Shown: positions 53,162-64,000 of the stretch, in pieces
Position numbering within the stretch: the stretch's first letter is position 1
Layout: each line of letters opens with the position of its first letter
NCBI GenBank assembly: GCA_019118345.1
Contig: DWZD01000046.1
Coordinates: forward strand, 38,074-102,073
Reading direction: 5' to 3'
Source of the DNA: Candidatus Desulfovibrio intestinavium
Lineage (GTDB): Bacteria > Desulfobacterota > Desulfovibrionia > Desulfovibrionales > Desulfovibrionaceae
Length of the DNA: 64,000 bases
Made by a program: the position numbers and the translations under genes
Notes under the pieces: model-generated
Databases searched by the model: none
Told to the model about the DNA's origin: nothing
Seen by the model: the letters and a program-made list of their open reading frames with translations, nothing else

Positions 53162-54054
53162 GGCAGGGGCTGGGCCGTGGCGGGCAGGGGCGGCCCCACA
53201 AATTCCGGCGGCGGCCCGCTGGGCAGGTTGGGACGGACGATGCCGGTGGACTCCAGCAGCAGCACTTCCTCAAGGGTGCGCAAATCCACCAGCGGCTGGG
53301 CCTTGATGGTCAGAAACTGATTGTAGTTGGACGGTTCGGCGCTGATGACGCGGGCCACGGGCACGCCCTTGGGATATTTGCCGTCCAGCCCTGAGGTCAC
53401 CAGCACTTCGCCCGGGCGTACCGGCGTGCCCAGCTGGGCAAAGCGCACCTCGAGGGGCTGATGCACGCCCTGCCCCGAAAGGATGCCGGACACGCGCCCT
53501 TCCTGCGAAAAGACGGCAATGCGGCTGCCCGGATCCGTGAGCAGGAGGACGGTGGCCGAATGGGGACTGGCCCGCAACACCCGGCCCACCAGACCGAGCT
53601 GGGTCACCACGGGCGTTCCCGGTCGGCCCCCGGTGCTGTAGCCCCGGTTGATGGTGATGCTGTCCAGCAGACCGTTGGGGCCCATGCGTCCGGCCAGCAC
53701 GCGCGCGCCCACCGGTTTCCAGGCCTCGTCCAGGGGCAGCTCCAGCAGCTTGCGCAAACGCCGCAGTTCGGCCAGTTCCTCGCCGGTGGCCATCATGCGG
53801 GCTTCCAGCTCCTCAAGGCGCTGCTTGAGCCGCTGGTTTTCCTCACGCACGCCCACCAGATCGAAATAATGATCCCAGGTATCGCCGACGCTCCGCTCAA
53901 TGGCGTGGACAAAGGTCAGCACGGTTCCCGTGACTTCCAGGCCCAGCATGCCGGCAAAATCGTCCAGGGCGCGCGTCCGCTGATTCCAGGTGAACATGCC
54001 CAGAAAGAGGATGAGCAGCGTTCCCGCAATGAGGAGAAGTCGGCGAAAGGTCAC
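53158..54054 (-). CDS. mreC: Rod shape-determining protein MreC
   Basis: A 298-residue bitopic protein: one membrane segment near the start (LLLIAGTLLILFLGMF), a periplasmic coiled coil (about 65-105, EENQRLKQRLEELEARM) and the double beta-barrel MreC domain (VTQLGLVGRVLRASPHSATVLLLTDP). It tethers MreB to PBP2. GTG 54054 is preferred, with GGA eight bases upstream; a GTG at 54105 would add 17 Cys/Pro-containing residues. A C-terminal Pro-rich tail follows. It is 330 bases from mreB, an unusually long gap for mreBC. Confidence 0.92.
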   Translation of the reverse strand: MTFRRLLLIAGTLLILFLGMFTWNQRTRALDDFAGMLGLEVTGTVLTFVHAIERSVGDTWDHYFDLVGVREENQRLKQRLEELEARMMATGEELAELRRLRKLLELPLDEAWKPVGARVLAGRMGPNGLLDSITINRGYSTGGRPGTPVVTQLGLVGRVLRASPHSATVLLLTDPGSRIAVFSQEGRVSGILSGQGVHQPLEVRFAQLGTPVRPGEVLVTSGLDGKYPKGVPVARVISAEPSNYNQFLTIKAQPLVDLRTLEEVLLLESTGIVRPNLPSGPPPEFVGPPLPATAQPLP

Positions 54055-54384
54055 AGGCGGTTCCGTCTTGCAGCACAGACCGGCATGCCCCGGCCCGGCG
54101 CGCACCGGGCGGGAATGCGCAAGCCCTCCGGCGCATCCGATGAGGGTCGCGCGGAGGGCAGCCGGAAAAAGGGGCGGTCGCGCAGGCGTTCCTGGCCCTT
54201 TCCCCTGCGCCGCCGGCAGGGCGAGCGGGCAGCCGGTCTGTCAGCCTGTCCGGCGGACAGGCCGTTTTATGGCATCATGTCAAACGTGGCCAGGCCCGCC
54301 CGGCGGAAGAGGGCGCCCCTCTCCCCGTATCGGGACGGATTGCGGCCACGCCCGGCCCAAGCGGCGGGCGCTCGGCCAGGCTGC
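54055..54384. other. Non-coding gap between mreB and mreC
   Basis: 330 GC-rich bases with an 8-bp perfect inverted repeat (54244-54251 with 54255-54262). No gene, RNA or clear promoter is supported; the hairpin has a short T tract only on the plus strand, where no gene precedes it. It may carry a promoter letting mreC and the genes after it be set apart from mreB. Confidence 0.4.
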
Positions 54385-55575
<1,191 letters not shown>

Positions 55576-55653
55576 TCAAGCGATTGAAGGGACGGTACAA
55601 AAATTTTCCCTGCCGTCCGCAACCGCGCGACAAGGCAGACAAGGCTGAATTTC

Positions 55654-56586
55654 ATGCTTCTCTGGCATACTCTGGCCACCTGGTTCCGCCGCCGCTACGG
55701 CAAACGGGTGCAAAAAATTCCACTGGACGCCCGCTCATCCTGCCCCAACCGGGATGGCACGCTTTCCCGGGCGGGCTGCATTTTCTGCAATGCCGATGGT
55801 TCCGGCTCGGGGCTGGGCGGGCTGACGCTGGCCGAACAGTGGCGCATCTGGCGCGACAAGTACACGGCCACGGATGATGACCGTCTGTTCATGGCCTATC
55901 TGCAGGCCTTTTCCAATACATACGGCCCCGCAAAACGGCTGGCCCGCCTGCTGGACGAGGTGCGCTCCCTGCCGGGCTGCATGGGTCTTGCCGTGGGCAC
56001 GCGCGCGGACTGTCTGGACAGGGAGAAACTGGCCCTGCTGGCGGGCTGCGGCCTGCCGGAAATCTGGCTGGAATTGGGCCTGCAGAGCGCATCAGACGCC
56101 ACCCTGGCCCGCCTCAACCGGGGCCATGACGCGGCCTGCGTGGCCCGCGCCGTGCAAGCGGCCGCCGCGCACGGCCTGCAGGTCTGCCTGCACCTCATGG
56201 CCGGCCTGCCCGGCGAGACGGAACGGGATTTTCTGGCCTCGCTGGATTGGGCGCTCGCGCTGCCCATCGCAGGCCTCAAGCTGCACAACGTCTATGTGCC
56301 GCGCGGCACGGCGCTGGCCGCTGCCTGGGCGGCGGGCCGCTATCTGCCGCCGGGCCGCGACGAATATGTGGATCTGCTTTGCGCCGCCCTGCCGCGCATC
56401 CCCTCCCGCATCGTCCTGCATCGCCTGCAGGCCGACCCGGCCCCGGGCGAGCTGCTGGGGCCGGCCTGGGCCGCCGACAAGCGCGGCGTCATTACCGATA
56501 TCCGGCGGGCGCTGGCCGCCCGCAACCTCTGGCAGGGCTGCCGGGCCGACGTGCCCGACGGGCGGCCGGACTGGTACGGCGGCTGA
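55654..56586 (+). CDS. TIGR01212-type radical SAM protein (YtqA-like)
   Basis: A 310-residue radical SAM enzyme with the YtqA/YhcC cluster motif C-x9-C-x2-C (CPNRDGTLSRAGCIFC). YGKRVQKIPLDA before it and LELGLQSASDATLARLNRGHD in the barrel are typical of this group. The reaction of this subfamily is not established to my knowledge; RNA modification has been discussed because of its likeness to Elp3-type proteins. It is divergent from mreB, sharing a 228-base upstream region. Confidence 0.88.
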   Translation: MLLWHTLATWFRRRYGKRVQKIPLDARSSCPNRDGTLSRAGCIFCNADGSGSGLGGLTLAEQWRIWRDKYTATDDDRLFMAYLQAFSNTYGPAKRLARLLDEVRSLPGCMGLAVGTRADCLDREKLALLAGCGLPEIWLELGLQSASDATLARLNRGHDAACVARAVQAAAAHGLQVCLHLMAGLPGETERDFLASLDWALALPIAGLKLHNVYVPRGTALAAAWAAGRYLPPGRDEYVDLLCAALPRIPSRIVLHRLQADPAPGELLGPAWAADKRGVITDIRRALAARNLWQGCRADVPDGRPDWYGG

Positions 56587-56805
56587 GAAGGCCGTCAGCC
56601 TGTTCGGCAGGCAAGGCAAGCGATTCGTGAAGCGTGCCGCAGCGGCAAATCGTCCCGCGCGCGAACACGCAAGGCAGAGCCGCCGTCCTTCCTACCGGCG
56701 CAGATCTGGGGCACGCACGGTCAAAACGGACGACGCCAGTCCAGCCTGCCCCGGATCCCGCGGCGTCGCGGGCCACATAACGCCAATGTGCCCGCGCTGT
56801 GCGTC

Positions 56806-57201
56806 CTATTCCCCGTCCTCGCCCGCGGCGGTATCGAAGAAATCAGCGATCATTTCCGTCACGATATCCAGATAACGCGGCAGATCGCGGTCAAAGATCT
56901 CCGGCGAGACGAGAGCTTCCACGGAAAAGCGCAGGGCAAAGCCCTCATCGTCGTCATAGACGATGACCTTGCCCACCTTGTAGGTCTGGGAAAGGGCGGC
57001 GGCCAGCGCATAGCAGGCTTCATGCAGTTCCTCGTCAATGTCCTCGAAGCCCGCGCCGAGGGAGATATAATTCGGGTCATCGTCGTCGTGGAGCAGGGTC
57101 ATGGAAATGTCTTCGTGGGTGAAGTGAATGTCCCCGTCCTTGTCGGCTTCGGCCTGAATGTTGTGACGCTGGATGATTTCCAGCAGTTCCTGAGTGGTCA
57201 T
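56806..57201 (-). CDS. YbjN-like acidic protein, function unknown
   Basis: A 131-residue, very acidic protein (pI low; HDDDDPNYISLGAGF, YDDDEGFALRFSVEAL, FFDTAAGEDGE). The alternating strand and helix pattern resembles YbjN or type III secretion chaperone-fold domains, but this is tentative. ATG 57201 has AAGGAG four bases upstream. It lies 38 bases after the sulfotransferase gene on the same strand, so both are likely cotranscribed. Confidence 0.7.
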   Translation of the reverse strand: MTTQELLEIIQRHNIQAEADKDGDIHFTHEDISMTLLHDDDDPNYISLGAGFEDIDEELHEACYALAAALSQTYKVGKVIVYDDDEGFALRFSVEALVSPEIFDRDLPRYLDIVTEMIADFFDTAAGEDGE

Positions 57202-57239
57202 GACGGCTCCTTGCGTTCTGAAGCGACCGACCGCGAGGG

Positions 57240-58076
57240 TCAGCCCTTGGGATTGATGATGGCGCTGTTCTCGTTGAGAGCGGCATCCTGATTGATGCGC
57301 CGGCAGATCTTCTGGAAACGGGCATTGACCGCCTGAAAGAGCTTCAGACGGGCGGCAAGGCCCGGGCCTGCGGCGGCCATGTCCGCCTCGACGCGCTCCC
57401 TCGCCCAGCGGTAGAGGGCCGCATCCAGGCTGTTGCACTCGGCGGCCAGCGCCCTGTCCTCCGCGCTGACGGGCGCAAGGCCCGCCGGGTTGAGCATGTT
57501 CTGCGGCTCGTAAAAGAGTTCCTTCAGGCCGATGCGGTCGGCCAGCATGAGCAGCGAGGCGTCAAAATGATCCTGCACGCCGAAGAAGAAGAGATGTTCC
57601 AGATTGTGCCGGGCCAGATCCAGCAGTTCGTCCCCGGGCACGTCCTCGCGAAAGCAGTGGGCCAGGGTGTGGGTCATGAAGTTCCGTCCCCGGTAGCGCA
57701 GGCCCTTTTCCCGGCTGGTGAGATAGTCCCGGAAGCTCACCGAACCGTCATTGAGGCGGGCATACAGATGATTCTTCGGCCAGAGCTTCTGGAAGCGGTA
57801 TTCGGAAATGATGCGGGCCACCGGTTCGCGCAACAGGGTAAAGATGCGGATTTCCCGATCATAGAAGCGGGGCGGATGCACGGACTGGGGCATGAGGTGC
57901 CCGATGATCAGCCGGATGGGGGCCAGTTCCGCGTCCGTCAGTTCCCGGCAGCGGGCGTAGTCCTCGCGGCGATAGATGCTCAGGATGGCTTCGGGCGCGA
58001 AGTTGGCCCGCAGCACGCTGTTGAGCGTCGTGCCGCCGGTACGCGGCAGATGCAGAAAAAAGAGCATGGGTTCCAT
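57240..58076 (-). CDS. Sulfotransferase family protein
   Basis: A 278-residue cytosolic protein of the sulfotransferase fold. The 5'-phosphosulfate-binding loop FFLHLPRTGGTTLN is at the N-terminus and the 3'-phosphate-binding segment FTLLREPVARIISEYRF follows near residue 95, as in carbohydrate sulfotransferases using PAPS. The acceptor is unknown; a surface glycan is likely by analogy. ATG 58076 follows AAGGAC by eight bases, and upstream in-frame Mets are not used. Confidence 0.82.
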   Translation of the reverse strand: MEPMLFFLHLPRTGGTTLNSVLRANFAPEAILSIYRREDYARCRELTDAELAPIRLIIGHLMPQSVHPPRFYDREIRIFTLLREPVARIISEYRFQKLWPKNHLYARLNDGSVSFRDYLTSREKGLRYRGRNFMTHTLAHCFREDVPGDELLDLARHNLEHLFFFGVQDHFDASLLMLADRIGLKELFYEPQNMLNPAGLAPVSAEDRALAAECNSLDAALYRWARERVEADMAAAGPGLAARLKLFQAVNARFQKICRRINQDAALNENSAIINPKG

Positions 58077-58249
58077 AATCCGTCCTTGAGACCCGGCGGG
58101 GGAAACATGGGGCATGTTACATGGCGCGCGCGTCGCAGGCAAGGCCAAGACTTGCGTGTTGCCGGGCAGTCTGGCATACTTCCGCGACAAGCCGCGGGAC
58201 GACGGCCCCGTGCGGCGGGGCGTGGCCACAATGCCCGGAAGGAGCCATT

Positions 58250-60438
<2,189 letters not shown>

Positions 60439-60455
60439 GCGTCCAGCGACTGCAG

Positions 60456-60500
60456 GCCCCCGCCCCGGCCGCGCGCGGCATGCGCCGCCGGGACGGGGGC
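60456..60500 (+). terminator. GC hairpin after eno
   Basis: Arms 60456-60468 and 60488-60500 pair over 13 positions with one mismatch, followed by TTCTCCCC. It lies between the eno stop and the SMR start, so read-through to the transporter gene may be partial. Confidence 0.6.
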
Positions 60501-60523
60501 TTCTCCCCGGGAAAGAAATTGTC

Positions 60524-60871
60524 ATGGCCGCTCCCCTCACCGCCTACGGCCTGCTGATCGCGGCCATTGTGGCCGAGACCTTTGCCACCTCCTGCCTCAA
60601 CGCCTCGCAGCAGCTCTCCCGACTCTGGCCCACCCTGGGCAGCATCGCGGGCTACTGCGTTTCCTTCTATTGCCTCTCGCAGGTATTGCGCTATCTGCCG
60701 GTGGGCATCGCCTATGCCATCTGGTGCGCGCTCGGCATCATCCTCGTCACCCTCATGGGCTATGTCTGGTTCGGGCAGAAGATGGATCTGCCCGCCCTCA
60801 TCGGCATGGGCCTGATCATCGCCGGCGTGCTGATCATCCACCTCTTTTCGCGCACAGCGACCCACGGCTGA
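60524..60871 (+). CDS. Small multidrug resistance (SMR/EmrE-type) transporter
   Basis: A 115-residue four-segment inner-membrane protein. The membrane-embedded Glu is at residue 18 (AAIVAETFATSCL), and SFYCLSQVLRYLPVGIAYAIWCALG is the conserved segment 2-3 region. Family members export cationic drugs or guanidinium by proton antiport and work as dual-topology dimers; no second SMR gene is adjacent, in line with a homodimer. The RBS before ATG 60524 is weak. Confidence 0.9.
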   Translation: MAAPLTAYGLLIAAIVAETFATSCLNASQQLSRLWPTLGSIAGYCVSFYCLSQVLRYLPVGIAYAIWCALGIILVTLMGYVWFGQKMDLPALIGMGLIIAGVLIIHLFSRTATHG

Positions 60872-60955
60872 GCCGCCGGCAAAGGCCGCCCCGTGCGGCG
60901 CGTCCCGGGAAGCCCTGTCGTCCTGCGAGCGTCACGGCTCACCCGCTGCAGACAG

Positions 60956-60987
60956 AAAAAGCGGCCCCCGAACCATTCGGGAGCCGC
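60956..60987 (-). terminator. Rho-independent terminator of cydAB
   Basis: Minus-strand arms 60976-60987 and 60961-60972 form a 12-bp stem with one G-U pair and a three-base loop, followed by five Ts. It lies 35 bases after the cydB stop. Confidence 0.9.
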
Positions 60988-61022
60988 CGTTGTTGCGTCA
61001 GCCTGATCGCAAACGCTTCCGT

Positions 61023-62057
61023 CTAGTAGGCGTGATCGTCCTTCAGATCCTCACCGGTCACCGGCTTGCGGAAGAGGTGATAGGCCCAGGCCTGATAGAT
61101 CAGCACGATGGGCACCATGACCAGCGCCACGCCCAGCATGATCTTGAGGGTCAGCTCGGAGGACGAGGCATTGTAGGCCGTGAGCGTGGCCGCCGGATCC
61201 AGCGAGGAAATGATCATGCCCGGGAACATGCCCGCCACGCCGAAGAAGGTTACGCCCACGATGAAGAGGCCGCTGCAGGCCCAGGCCAGCCAGAGCCGGC
61301 CGTCGCGCAGCATGATCCGCACGCCCACCAGACCGGCCAGCGCCAGCAGGGGCAGCAGGAAGAGCGCGGGCTGGGCGAAGTAGTTGTCAAACAGCCGGGT
61401 AAACTTGGCCGTCAGCCCCAGGAAGACCAGCAGCAGGAAGAGCATGATGGGCCAGAGCAGGCTGGCCGTGGCCAGCGCCCTGAGCTGCAGATCCCCTTCG
61501 CTCTTGATGGCCAGCCACAGCGCGCCGTGCTGCATGAACATCACGAGGAAGAAGATGCCCCCCGCCAGCCCGTACAGGTTCAGCAGACTGATGAGGCCGC
61601 CATAATACACGCCCTGCGCATCCACATGGATGCCCATGAACAGATTGGCAAAGGCCACGCCCAGCAGGATGGAGGGCACAAGGTTGGAGATGAAGTGCAC
61701 GATGTCCCAGAAGCCGCGCCAGGCCGCGCTTTCCACCTTGCCGCGAAACTCGAAGGACACGGCCCGGAAAATGAGCGCGAACAGCAGGAGCAGCAGGGGC
61801 GCATAGAGGGCGCTGAACATCACCGCATAGACCTTGGGAAAGGCCGCGAAGGTCACGCCGCCCGCCGAAATGAGCCACACCTCGTTGCCGTCCCAGAACG
61901 GCCCGGCGGCATTGTACATGATGCGCCGCTCCTCCTCGGTCTTGCCGAGACAGGGCAGCAGGGAACCAAGGCCCAGATCAAAGCCGTCCAGCACAAAATA
62001 CACGGCCCAGAGCAGCGCCCAGAGGATGAACCAGACAATTTGCAGTGTTTCCAGCAT
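61023..62057 (-). CDS. cydB: Cytochrome bd oxidase subunit II
   Basis: A 344-residue integral membrane subunit with about eight or nine membrane segments, stabilising the haems of CydA. The start ETLQIVWFILWALLWAVYFVLDGFDLG and GPFWDGNEVWLISAGG are characteristic of CydB. GGAGGT eight bases before ATG 62057 overlaps the cydA stop, so the two are coupled. No small CydX-like frame was recognised after it. Confidence 0.96.
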   Translation of the reverse strand: MLETLQIVWFILWALLWAVYFVLDGFDLGLGSLLPCLGKTEEERRIMYNAAGPFWDGNEVWLISAGGVTFAAFPKVYAVMFSALYAPLLLLLFALIFRAVSFEFRGKVESAAWRGFWDIVHFISNLVPSILLGVAFANLFMGIHVDAQGVYYGGLISLLNLYGLAGGIFFLVMFMQHGALWLAIKSEGDLQLRALATASLLWPIMLFLLLVFLGLTAKFTRLFDNYFAQPALFLLPLLALAGLVGVRIMLRDGRLWLAWACSGLFIVGVTFFGVAGMFPGMIISSLDPAATLTAYNASSSELTLKIMLGVALVMVPIVLIYQAWAYHLFRKPVTGEDLKDDHAY

Positions 62058-62059
62058 GA

Positions 62060-63367
62060 CTAGACCTCCTCAGGCCCCTTGCAGGCATACTTGCGCAACA
62101 GCCAGATGTCCAGCACGCCCAGCAGGGTGTACACGACGATGAAGCCGATGAGCGAAAAGAGCACATTCCCGGCAGGCACCGGGGACACGGCATCGCTGGT
62201 GCGCATGAGATTGTAGACGATCCACGGCTGACGCCCCATTTCGGCCACCAGCCAGCCAAGGGCAATGCTGATGTAGGGCAGCGGAATATTCCAGACCAGC
62301 GCCTTCATCAGTCCGCCGCAGGGCATTTCCCGCTTGCGCTGAATGGTGGCCGCCGCCGCCAGAATCAGGAAGACGACGCCAAGCCCCACCATGATCCGGA
62401 AGCCCCAGAACACCGGCCCCACCGGCGGCCGGTCCTCCTTGGGGAAGTCCTTGAGGCCCTTGACCTCGGCACCGGCGTCGCCATAGGCGATCCAGCTCAT
62501 GAGACCGGGGATGCCGATGGCCTCAATGCTGTTGCGCTCGTTTTCCGTATCCGGCAGCACCAGCATGTAGAAGGGCGCGTTGGCCGTGGTTTCCCAGTGC
62601 GATTCCATGGCCGCCAGCTTGGCGGGCTGCAACTGCGCCACGTTCTTGCCCTGCAGGTCGCCGGTGGCCGCCAGGGCCACGGCCAGCACCAGCGTGATGG
62701 GCGCAGCCATGCGGAAGGACATGCGGAAGAAGTCCGTATGGCTCTTGCGCAACAAATGCCAGGCCGACACGCCCAGCACAAAGAAGCCCGCCAGCAACCA
62801 CGCGGCCATGAGCGTATGCGCGTACATGCCCCAGGCGTAGGGGTTGCACAGCACGGCAAAGAAGTCCGCCAGCTCGGCCCGGCCGTTCTGAATCACATAG
62901 CCCACCGGATTCTGCATGAAGCCGTTGGCCAGAATGATCCAGAGCGCGGACAGATTGCCCGCGATGACCACCAGCCAGATGCTGAGCAGATGCACCTTCT
63001 TGCCCACGCGGTTCCAGCCGAAATGCCAGACCGCCAGAAAGGTGGATTCGAGGAAGAAGGCGACCGTGGCCTCAATGGCCAGCAGGGAACCGAAAATATC
63101 CCCCACATATTCCGAATAGCGCGACCAGTTGGTGCCGAACTGGAACTCCAGCGTGATCCCCGTCACCACCCCCAGGGTGAAGTTGATGACAAAGAGCTTG
63201 CCCCAGAATTTGGCATGCCTGCGCCAGGCCTCATTGCCGGTTTTGACATACCACGTTTCCATAAGGGCGATCAGCAGGGAAAGCCCGAGCGTCAACGGTA
63301 CGAAGATGAAATGGAAAAAAACGGCGACAGCAAACTGTAGCCGTGAGAGCAGTATAACGTCATCCAT
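62060..63367 (-). CDS. cydA: Cytochrome bd oxidase subunit I
   Basis: A 435-residue haem-bearing subunit of the high-affinity quinol oxidase, which scavenges O2 and protects anaerobes. His19 in FHFIFVPLTLG is the expected haem b595 ligand; the YAHTLMAAW His is the b558 ligand region and a later Met pairs with it. The length shows a short Q-loop, the usual form outside the E. coli group. ATG 63367 has AGGAGG eight bases before it; upstream in-frame codons are not used. cydA and cydB form one operon. Confidence 0.96.
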   Translation of the reverse strand: MDDVILLSRLQFAVAVFFHFIFVPLTLGLSLLIALMETWYVKTGNEAWRRHAKFWGKLFVINFTLGVVTGITLEFQFGTNWSRYSEYVGDIFGSLLAIEATVAFFLESTFLAVWHFGWNRVGKKVHLLSIWLVVIAGNLSALWIILANGFMQNPVGYVIQNGRAELADFFAVLCNPYAWGMYAHTLMAAWLLAGFFVLGVSAWHLLRKSHTDFFRMSFRMAAPITLVLAVALAATGDLQGKNVAQLQPAKLAAMESHWETTANAPFYMLVLPDTENERNSIEAIGIPGLMSWIAYGDAGAEVKGLKDFPKEDRPPVGPVFWGFRIMVGLGVVFLILAAAATIQRKREMPCGGLMKALVWNIPLPYISIALGWLVAEMGRQPWIVYNLMRTSDAVSPVPAGNVLFSLIGFIVVYTLLGVLDIWLLRKYACKGPEEV

Positions 63368-63509
63368 AGAGACATCCTCCTGAGTTGCTCCCCTAGTATC
63401 CTGCTCTGTTTCAGAAGGCAAGAGCAAATCCTGATAAGGCTCCGAACCTCTTTATTTTTCTTAGTTTCTTTTTATAAGCCTTTTTATTCGGCCCGGTTGA
63501 CCGGCTGCG
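63368..63509 (-). promoter_or_regulatory. cydA upstream region
   Basis: The 140 bases before cydA include an AT-rich stretch (about 63440-63490) unlike the flanking DNA, consistent with a promoter region for cydAB. No clear -35/-10 pair with ideal spacing or known regulator site was recognised. Confidence 0.4.
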
Positions 63510-63709
63510 GCCCGGCGGGGCCTGCGGCGGCTGTGGCGTTTCTGCTTTTGGCTTTCGTCGTTCGTTGGATTGCGGCTTCGGCCCGGCATTTGATCTTGGT
63601 CGCCTGCCCGGCGGGGCCTGCGGCGGCCGTGGAGTTTCTGCTTTTGGTTTTCGTCGTTCGTTGGATTGCGGCTTCGGCCCGGCATTTGATCTTGGTCGCC
63701 TGCCCGGCG
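63510..63709. repeat. 96-bp direct tandem repeat, two copies plus a partial third
   Basis: Units start at 63510, 63606 and (first eight bases only) 63702. The two full copies differ at only three positions. Because 96 is a multiple of three, every frame stays open through the array and encodes 32-residue repeats, on both strands, so coding potential is not proof of a gene. Confidence 0.9.
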
Positions 63710-64000
63710 CGGGGCAGGGGGCAGGGGCTTGGCAGCCCCTAGCCCCCCACACCCCCTACCCCGCCTTTGGGCAGCCATTGCTTGCGGGGAGCGTGACCCT
63801 TCAGGCGCACCCTGCCTCCCTTTGCTGTCGCGCGTCCTTTGGCGTCGCCCTTCCGCTGTCCCGCCTTCGCGCGGGACGAGCGTCCGGGCGGCGTCGGAGC
63901 TTCCGCCCCTCCGGGGCGGCGATCTCCTCCGCGCCATGACGCGCTTGCGCGTTGTCGGGCAGGATGAAAGGCAGCGCCCGGGGCCGGGGGACGGCGCGTT
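63710..64000. other. Right-edge sequence without a supported gene
   Basis: GC-rich DNA with CCCC-rich tracts after the tandem repeat. Frames open on both strands (for example 63461-63937 minus) give Arg/Pro/Gly-rich products with no domain and no RBS. No call is made; the neighbouring gene may lie beyond the window. Confidence 0.4.

Noticed and set aside
60439..60523. Possible guanidine riboswitch ahead of the SMR gene
   Set aside because: Only the eno hairpin is present; there is no pair of ACGR-loop hairpins nor a ykkC-like fold in the short gap.
63411..63937. Overlapping frames on both strands across the tandem repeat
   Set aside because: The 96-bp period keeps all frames open, no RBS or domain is seen, and several frames are equally good.

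Overview
The window is a GC-rich chromosomal segment, almost entirely coding, from a Gram-negative anaerobe. The best match is a member of the Desulfovibrionaceae (Desulfovibrio-like sulfate reducer). This rests on the gene order thrS-infC-rpmI-rplT-pheS-pheT-merR-rpe-tkt-pgk, the mixture of cytochrome bd oxidase and a multihaem cytochrome c peroxidase for oxygen and peroxide defence, a corrinoid-activator-like ASKHA/2Fe-2S protein, polar-flagellum style FliM/CheV/MCP genes, and short strong RBSs with mostly ATG starts. The genus is an inference; no 16S or marker search could be run. I see no phage, insertion sequence, integrase, CRISPR array or origin.

Layout. 1-6000: a partial small coiled-coil gene; an overlapping-style pair (ASKHA/ferredoxin protein and Rsm22-like methyltransferase); fliM; a SAM methyltransferase. 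6200-18200 (minus strand): translation and central-carbon genes in one direction, tRNA-Val, thrS, infC, rpmI, rplT, pheS, a small secreted protein, pheT, a MerR regulator, rpe, tkt and pgk, with terminator-like hairpins between tRNA-Val and thrS and between rplT and pheS that suggest attenuation or segmented transcription. 18280-32400: lytic transglycosylase, SulP transporter + Dus, ispH, cheV, a lipoprotein, an OmpA/vWA protein, a CntK-like racemase, carbonic anhydrase, a chemoreceptor with an extracytoplasmic zinc-binding (CZB-like) domain and a three-haem cytochrome c peroxidase. 32500-37200 (minus): lepB, comM, dut, argD and a DksA/TraR-like zinc finger.

37190-45240 (minus) is the most unusual region: a tightly packed gene string encoding a dihydropyrimidinase-like protein, two overlapping micro-proteins of 31 and 34 residues with one membrane segment each, a MarC protein, an AzgA-type purine permease, an ATZ/TRZ-like amidohydrolase and two tandem neurotransmitter:sodium symporters. 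Both amidohydrolase-family proteins have lost most of the canonical metal ligands while keeping the fold-defining flanking motifs, so they look like pseudoenzymes travelling with four membrane transporters. This is the best candidate here for an undescribed system.

45500-63400: an EpsC-type serine acetyltransferase with a five-cysteine cluster, a Skp/OmpH lipoprotein, an orphan efflux adaptor, the rod-shape operon (mreB, mreC, mreD, mrdA, rodA, bactofilin), a TIGR01212-type radical SAM protein, a YbjN-like protein, a sulfotransferase, coaX, eno, an SMR transporter and cydAB. 63510-63709 holds two copies of a 96-bp tandem repeat beside unassigned sequence at the right edge.
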